Part shown: one piece after another, positions 19,801-23,749 of the stretch
Layout: each line of letters opens with the position of its first letter
How positions within the stretch are numbered: position 1 is the stretch's first letter
From: Monosiga brevicollis MX1
Taxonomy: Eukaryota; Opisthokonta; Choanoflagellata; Craspedida; Salpingoecidae
DNA length: 23,749 nucleotides
NCBI RefSeq assembly: GCF_000002865.3
Contig: NW_001865057.1
Span: 6,173 to 29,921, forward strand
Direction: 5' to 3'
The notes under the pieces: generated by a model
Told to the model about the DNA's origin: nothing
The model's database searches: none
What the model saw: the letters and a program-made list of their open reading frames with translations, nothing else
Made by a program: the position numbers and the translations under genes

Positions 19801-21085
19801 CATCGCGCAGATTGACGGGGGCGGGTCGTTCGATAACGGAAGTAGTCCGGCGCGAGCTAGCGCGTCGCACGGGGGTCGGCCCCTTCTCACCAGCTGTGTC
19901 CACTGCTGTCTCCTTGAGGAGTTCTTTGGGTGTACGGGCGGGACTCTGATCTCGAGCGGGTTTCGAGGTTGGGACTGGGGCTGGGACCGGGGTGGCTTCA
20001 GGGGTGTTCCCGGACTGAATGGTGCTGAGGGGTGCTGCTGCTTGAGCGGATGTGCGTCGTCCTCCCCAGCCCCGGCTCTGGCCGAGGGAGGTAGAGTTGT
20101 TGACGCTGGCATCGGTTGTTTCAGGCTTGCGTTTCTTGCGGCGGAGAAAGCCTCGAAACATGCCCTGGAGCTTGATGGCGGCATCGTATTCGGTAATGGC
20201 AGGCTGCTCTGTCAGCTTGGGACGGGGCTGTGGATCAAAAATCTCTGCCATTTGCATGTCCTCAGTCAAATGCTCCAATACTTCCTGTTCTTCTAGAACC
20301 TGCTGGACTTGGTGCGCGTACTGCAGCATGCGGTTCTGCAAGAGGTCACATCATGGAGCAGAGTGAAGAAGAACGACGCAAACAAAGCAAAAGGCGCGGG
20401 TGTTGGACTCAACGTTGCGGCGCGCTTTCACCCAAAAGGGTGCAACGTACACCGAAGCGCAGGCGAACGAGGGCCATGGCACGTAGAATCCTAAGCGGGG
20501 AAAAAGGAATAAGCTAGGAGTCGGGATGTTGCGAGGGGACGGGCGGCATTTTCAAAGAATCGGGGGTCGAAACCCAAGAGGAGCGTACAGAAGAATGGCG
20601 AGGAAGATGTTCACAATGAAGAGGCGAGGGATCCAAAAGGTTGCATCTCGGTCAAGGGTGCGCTCGGAGCCATCGCTACGGCGGGCGGGAAAGGGATTGA
20701 CGCCAAAGACGGCTTCAAACACAATGATGACAAGAACACTCCAGATGAAATAGGCAATGCTGGTGTAGAGGGCAGTGAAGACAAGGCGGCGCCGTTGAGA
20801 CTTGTCGAGTTTGATGGCAATGGTGATTGTGAACCAGACCACGGCACAGACGCCCATCCAAAGGCCAATGGCTGCGACGATAAAGATGCCCCAGGCAGGA
20901 ACGCTGGCATTGGCGATGAGAGTGCCTGGCCAGATGATGCGAGCGAGAACTGAGATACCGGCTATCACAATGGCCACCGTGAACCAGCCGAGCCAGTGGC
21001 GTCTGTTCCAGCTCCGCCATGCCGTCTGTTCAATGGGCACCAGCAGCGAGTCACGGTCGATGCCCGTTGACTTTTTGGGATCCAT
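16844..21085 (-). CDS. MscS/MSL-family mechanosensitive channel with IQ motif, 955 aa, 11 exons
   Basis: Exons: 21085-20589, 20490-20451, 20335-19550, 19446-19312, 19085-18843, 18660-18508, 18321-18203, 18117-18044, 17941-17846, 17731-17586, 17422-16844 (stop TAG); all phases agree, total 2868 nt. Start MDPKKSTGIDRD; the frame is open upstream but has no earlier ATG. Four hydrophobic helices lie in residues 27-175. A long cytoplasmic loop (180-441) carries an IQ motif, AAIKLQGMFRGFLRRK (L235, Q236, R240, G241, R245), then a Ser/Pro- and Lys/His/Arg-rich disordered stretch. A degenerate EF-hand-like segment (FDPHDKQNLALSDLEEA, 528-544) precedes two more helices (about 568-612). The MscS core follows: VMHPFDIGDRV (630-640), SLSQTVFRVWDGRVV and NHSLYPKELTNI, matching eukaryotic MSL/Msy channels, whose pore opens under membrane tension. 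The last exon is a Pro/Thr-rich tail. The fit is closest to fungal Msy1/Msy2 and plant MSL10-type proteins; the calmodulin link is inferred from the motif. Confidence 0.9.
17457..17506. repeat. Purine-rich (GAAA/GGAA) tract in MscS-like intron 10
   Basis: Imperfect AAAG/GAAA repeats between exons 10 and 11 of the channel gene. On the sense strand it is pyrimidine-rich and lies about 35-80 nt before the acceptor at 17423. Confidence 0.8.
18137..18187. repeat. A-run plus (GAAA)n tract in MscS-like intron 7
   Basis: A11 and A16 runs followed by AAAG repeats, inside the 84-bp intron between 18203 and 18117. On the sense strand the T runs fill most of the intron and form its polypyrimidine tract. 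Confidence 0.9.
19098..19166. repeat. A-rich homopolymer block in MscS-like intron 4
   Basis: Several A runs separated by GG, G or C, just upstream (sense strand) of the exon 5 acceptor at 19086. On the sense strand it is a T-rich tract ending about 10 nt before the AG. Confidence 0.9.
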
Positions 21086-21233
21086 GCTGGCGGGTTGGCA
21101 GTTCAAGACACAGTCACAGTGCGAGGACCAGCAACCACTGCTGCTGCGGTACAACTAGCAGAAACTCGAGGGCATACGAGACCACTGGGTCATGCTTTCC
21201 TCCTTTCAATGCCTGCATAGACACGACGAGGCC

Positions 21234-21253
21234 TTTTTTTTTTTTTTTTTTTT
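21234..21253. repeat. T20 homopolymer
   Basis: Twenty T on the + strand, about 150 bp upstream of the MscS-like start codon (an A-run on that gene's strand). Confidence 0.95.
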
Positions 21254-21477
21254 CTGTTCGGGCGAGGGCAGACGCAATGCTGGACCACGGCCCGCACGGC
21301 AGCCCAAAGCAACTTCTATACTGTCAAAGTCCAAGTCACACAAACGCGCGTCCCCACGTTGGCGGCACAGAGCACCCCCACCCCCACGATGCATTCGAGG
21401 CGACCCGAAAAAGGGGGAAAATGATGCCAGCAACGCGCGTGGTGTGTGTGTGAGCGCGCATGCGCATCAAAGTTAAA

Positions 21478-21500
21478 TTTTTTTTTTTTTTTTTTTTTTT
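21478..21500. repeat. T23 homopolymer
   Basis: Twenty-three T on the + strand. On the minus strand it is an A-run starting inside the stop codon of the coding-like stretch 21499-21718. Confidence 0.95.
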
Positions 21501-21718
21501 AAAACGACTCCAACAATCCCATGTGTTCCAAGCCTTGAATGGGGGGGTGGGGGATGGTATTCTCATTCCCTGGCTCAATTTCAAACGACTGGTTCCCGTT
21601 GCTCCGTGCTTGACGGCTGGTGAAGAAACAGCTCCAAGACGTAGAGACTGGGCTCCGTGTCACGGCTCTGCTCGGGGGCCGGCGATGCACAGCCTCCGTC
21701 GTTGCTGCCATTTGACAT
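21499..21718 (-). pseudogene. Unrecognised coding-like stretch in two overlapping frames, ending at an A-run
   Basis: From ATG 21718-21716 a 45-aa frame (MSNGSNDGGCASPAPEQ..., with LYVLELFLHQPSS) runs to TGA at 21581. A second frame, shifted by one base, takes over near there with FEIEPGNENTIPHPPIQGL and LEHMGLLESF, ending in TAA at 21499, immediately followed by the A23 run. Both parts have unbiased protein-like composition and GC-rich third positions. It could be a frameshifted remnant, a retrocopy end, or upstream exons of the MscS-like transcript. I do not recognise a family, and no protein is asserted. Confidence 0.3.
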
Positions 21719-21731
21719 GACCAGCAATGCA

Positions 21732-21739
21732 TGACGTCA
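21732..21739. promoter_or_regulatory. CRE-type palindrome TGACGTCA
   Basis: Perfect TGACGTCA, the consensus for CREB/ATF bZIP factors, inside the divergent spacer and 5 bp from the (CA)n tract. It lies about 650 bp upstream of the MscS-like ATG and 630 bp upstream of the HIBADH ATG. One match to an 8-mer is weak evidence by itself. Confidence 0.35.
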
Positions 21740-21740
21740 T

Positions 21741-21743
<3 letters not shown>

Positions 21744-21814
<71 letters not shown>
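21744..21814. repeat. (CA)n dinucleotide microsatellite, about 35 units
   Basis: Uninterrupted CA repeat of about 71 bp in the divergent spacer between the MscS-like and HIBADH genes. It should be polymorphic and can adopt Z-DNA. Confidence 0.97.
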
Positions 21815-21816
<2 letters not shown>

Positions 21817-22263
21817 TGGGAAGTTCGAAGAAGCTTAAGGAACAGTTGGAGGGTCAGCAGCTCCAATAGCTTTAGTTCAAATCAGTGGGTGGGCGCATCA
21901 ACGGGGTTAGGGTGCTTGTGTGCATATGACCATCGCTTGCCGGCACACCACTCCCACAACCCGTGAGGCATGCAGGCATGGTTTGGTTGCAAGGCGAGAG
22001 CTCACATCGGGGAGAGAGTGTGGCGGTTTTCTTTGCATGGGCAAGCACCTGTCAACTCGGCGCCTGCCTTACGCCACTGACCGATCTGCCGCCCTGTCTT
22101 TGTTCTTTGCATAGCGATGCAACTGCCGCGGCCATGCGTGCCTCTGATGGCGACGCCTCTACTCAGACCAATACGCCAACAGCCGAAAAGGCATCTCTGC
22201 TCCGGTTGCCGTTTTCTCGGTCACGCAACGTGTGTGTGCCCACTCCTTGTATTGTTTGCCTAC

Positions 22264-22266
<3 letters not shown>

Positions 22267-22314
<48 letters not shown>
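22267..22314. repeat. (TG)n dinucleotide microsatellite, 24 units
   Basis: Uninterrupted TG repeat of about 48 bp, 50 bp upstream of the HIBADH start codon and followed by TTTTCCAACCAG. It is the reverse complement of the (CA)n tract 450 bp to its left. Confidence 0.97.
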
Positions 22315-22319
<5 letters not shown>

Positions 22320-22364
22320 CAACCAGGGTCACCCAGAGGCACCAGAGCGGCAGACGGGAAGAAG

Positions 22365-23658
22365 ATGATGATGATGGCGACGACAGGGACGCTGCGGCGA
22401 TTGGCCGCCGTGGGCACGCGCCGGGACCTCAGTACCAGCTTGGCGGCGGCTGCGCGCGTTGGTTTTATTGGCCTTGGTCAAATGGGCAACCGTATGGCGA
22501 AGAACGTCGCCAAGGCCGGACACGATCTCGTCTTGTACGACGTGAATCGCCAGTCCGTTGACGAGGTGGCAGCCACGTCGGCCAAGGTGAGTTAATCGTG
22601 GTCTCAATTGGGCCATTCAAGCTTGTACCTGTGGTCTTGTACCAGTAGCTATGTATGAGCCACATGATTTCCGCTCACGAGCCTCTAACGTCAATGTGTC
22701 CAGGCTCGCGCTGCCGACTCGGTCGCCGAGGTCGCTGCAGGTGCCGAGGTGGTCATTACCATGTTGCCGGAAGGGTACGCGGCCAGACGCTTTCTGAATG
22801 GCGTGGTGCTCGTGATTATCATTCGTCCTTGTCGCGAGCATGACTCACGTTGTCGCCGGCTTTGCCGCCCCTTTGCTTGGCACTTTGTTCTGCGCGTGCA
22901 CGCATGCTCGCGTGCAACAGCTCGCACGTTCGGGGCGTGTATCAGGGCGACCAGGGCCTTTTTGCGGCGGCCTCGCCCGATACACTTTTCATTGATGGTT
23001 CCACCATTGATGTGGCCACGGCCACCCTGCTGGCTCACGAGGCTGAAGAGAGTGGCCATGCCATGCTGGACGCCCCCGTATCTGGCGGTTCGTAGATGGA
23101 GTGCCCTCCCTGGCTTGGCTCGTACCCCTTTCTTCGTCAAGCGCAGCATGGTTTCACTTGACCGAATCGGATCGATGCGTGGCAGGTGTCGGAGGCGCTG
23201 AAGCTGGCACTCTGACCTTTATGGTCGGCGGCACGCCGGCCGCCTTTGATCGTGCGGCCCCCGTTCTCGCCTCAATGGGCAAGAATGTCGTGCACTGCGG
23301 TGCCAACGGAACGGGGCAGGTCGGTCCCCCCCTACGTCCCCTTCTTGTCTGCTAGAGCACATGGCGGGGAGAATGGGCTGCTTCTCACTCTGGTTCAATC
23401 CGCCACAATAATCCTTCATGTCAGGTTGCCAAGATGTGCAACAACATGCTTCTGGCCATTGGCATGCTCGGCACCTGCGAGGCTATGGCCTTGGGTCAGC
23501 GCATGGGCATGGACCCAAAAGTTTTGGCCGGTATCATCAACACCTCCACCGGCCGCTGCTGGTCCAGTGACACCTACAACCCAAGCCCCGGTGTAATTGA
23601 TGGCGTGCCCTCCTCACGCAACTACGAGGGTGGCTTTGCCACCGAGCTTATGGCCAAG
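22365..23658 (+). CDS. HIBADH: 3-hydroxyisobutyrate dehydrogenase, mitochondrial, 3'-truncated (5 exons visible)
   Basis: Exons 22365-22586, 22704-22774, 22921-23087, 23186-23319 and 23425-23658 (phases 0, 2, 1, 0, 0) give 276 residues; the rest lies beyond the window, whose last 91 bases look like an intron. The N-terminus (four Met, then Arg/Ser/Ala-rich) fits a mitochondrial presequence. [16 protein letters not shown] at 32-47 is the NAD-binding Rossmann GxGxxG motif. [30 protein letters not shown] and GQVAKMCNN follow, the last with catalytic Lys about 201 and Asn 205 of the KxxxN motif. [14 protein letters not shown] is the HIBADH-specific signature. The enzyme oxidises 3-hydroxyisobutyrate to methylmalonate semialdehyde with NAD+ in valine breakdown. 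Introns 4 and 5 use GTC donors (GTCGGT, GTCCTT). The start is the first of four consecutive ATG codons; any of them could be used. Confidence 0.93.
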
Positions 23659-23749
23659 GTCCTTGCGCACGGCACACCCCATTGCTGCCACATTCATGCG
23701 TTTTTGAGGAGCAATTCGCACAACTTGGGCATTTCGCACCCCTTTCCTT

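Larger units (their letters stand above)
21086..22364. other. Divergent spacer between MscS-like and HIBADH genes
   Basis: About 1.28 kb between oppositely oriented start codons. It contains T20 (21234-21253), T23 (21478-21500), a coding-like minus-strand stretch (21499-21718), a CRE palindrome, a (CA)n tract and a (TG)n tract. A + strand frame is open from 21963 into HIBADH but crosses the TG repeat as Cys-Val repeats, so it is probably not the real N-terminus. A TTTTCCAACCAG at about 22316-22327 could be the acceptor of a HIBADH 5' UTR intron. Confidence 0.6.

Noticed and set aside
21731-22314. CRISPR array or mobile-element ends
   Set aside because: The repeats are simple dinucleotides without spacers; no transposase, reverse transcriptase or terminal inverted repeats were seen in the window.
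21963-22595. HIBADH with a longer N-terminus (open frame from 21963)
   Set aside because: The extension crosses the TG repeat as Cys-Val repeats; the ATG cluster at 22365 followed by an Arg/Ser/Ala-rich presequence is a better start.

Overview
The window is nuclear DNA of an intron-rich unicellular eukaryote. Seven protein-coding genes can be rebuilt exon by exon, with about 61 short GT-AG introns (most under 300 bp) whose phases all agree. The gene set is an animal-like signalling and trafficking kit: a GAP1-type RasGAP with a Btk motif, a GCC2-type GRIP golgin, an ANCHR-like FYVE protein, metazoan-type TOM20, mitochondrial 3-hydroxyisobutyrate dehydrogenase and an Mpv17 protein. It also carries an MscS-type channel, which animals lack. 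Together with the GC-rich codons and dense introns, this suggests a choanoflagellate, perhaps Monosiga; that assignment is inference.

Layout: (1) 1-763, + strand, 3' part of an Mpv17/PMP22 membrane protein. (2) 850-2703, - strand, ANCHR/ZFYVE19-like FYVE-variant protein, convergent with gene 1. (3) 3081-8292, - strand, 24-exon GAP1 RasGAP (C2-C2-RasGAP-PH-Btk, 832 aa). (4) 9007-14623, - strand, 16-exon GRIP golgin (1198 aa) whose intron 12 holds a pure GAA/CTT triplet tract of about 224 bp. (5) 15338-16120, + strand, TOM20 (124 aa), divergent from the golgin. (6) 16844-21085, - strand, 11-exon MscS-like channel (955 aa) with a calmodulin-type IQ motif, convergent with TOM20. (7) 22365 to the right edge, + strand, HIBADH, truncated at the window end. 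The 1.3-kb divergent spacer between genes 6 and 7 holds a (CA)n tract, a facing (TG)n tract, a CRE palindrome and an unexplained coding-like stretch beside a homopolymer.

The genes are not an operon or pathway cluster. Three are mitochondrial or in a family that often is (TOM20, HIBADH, possibly Mpv17), two concern Golgi or endosome/midbody membranes (golgin, ANCHR-like), and two concern plasma-membrane or calcium signalling (RasGAP, MscS-IQ). The most notable observation is the IQ motif with a degenerate EF-hand-like segment in the MscS channel, which suggests direct calmodulin control of a mechanosensitive channel. All exon models were made by eye from splice signals, frame and family similarity; no alignment or transcript was available.
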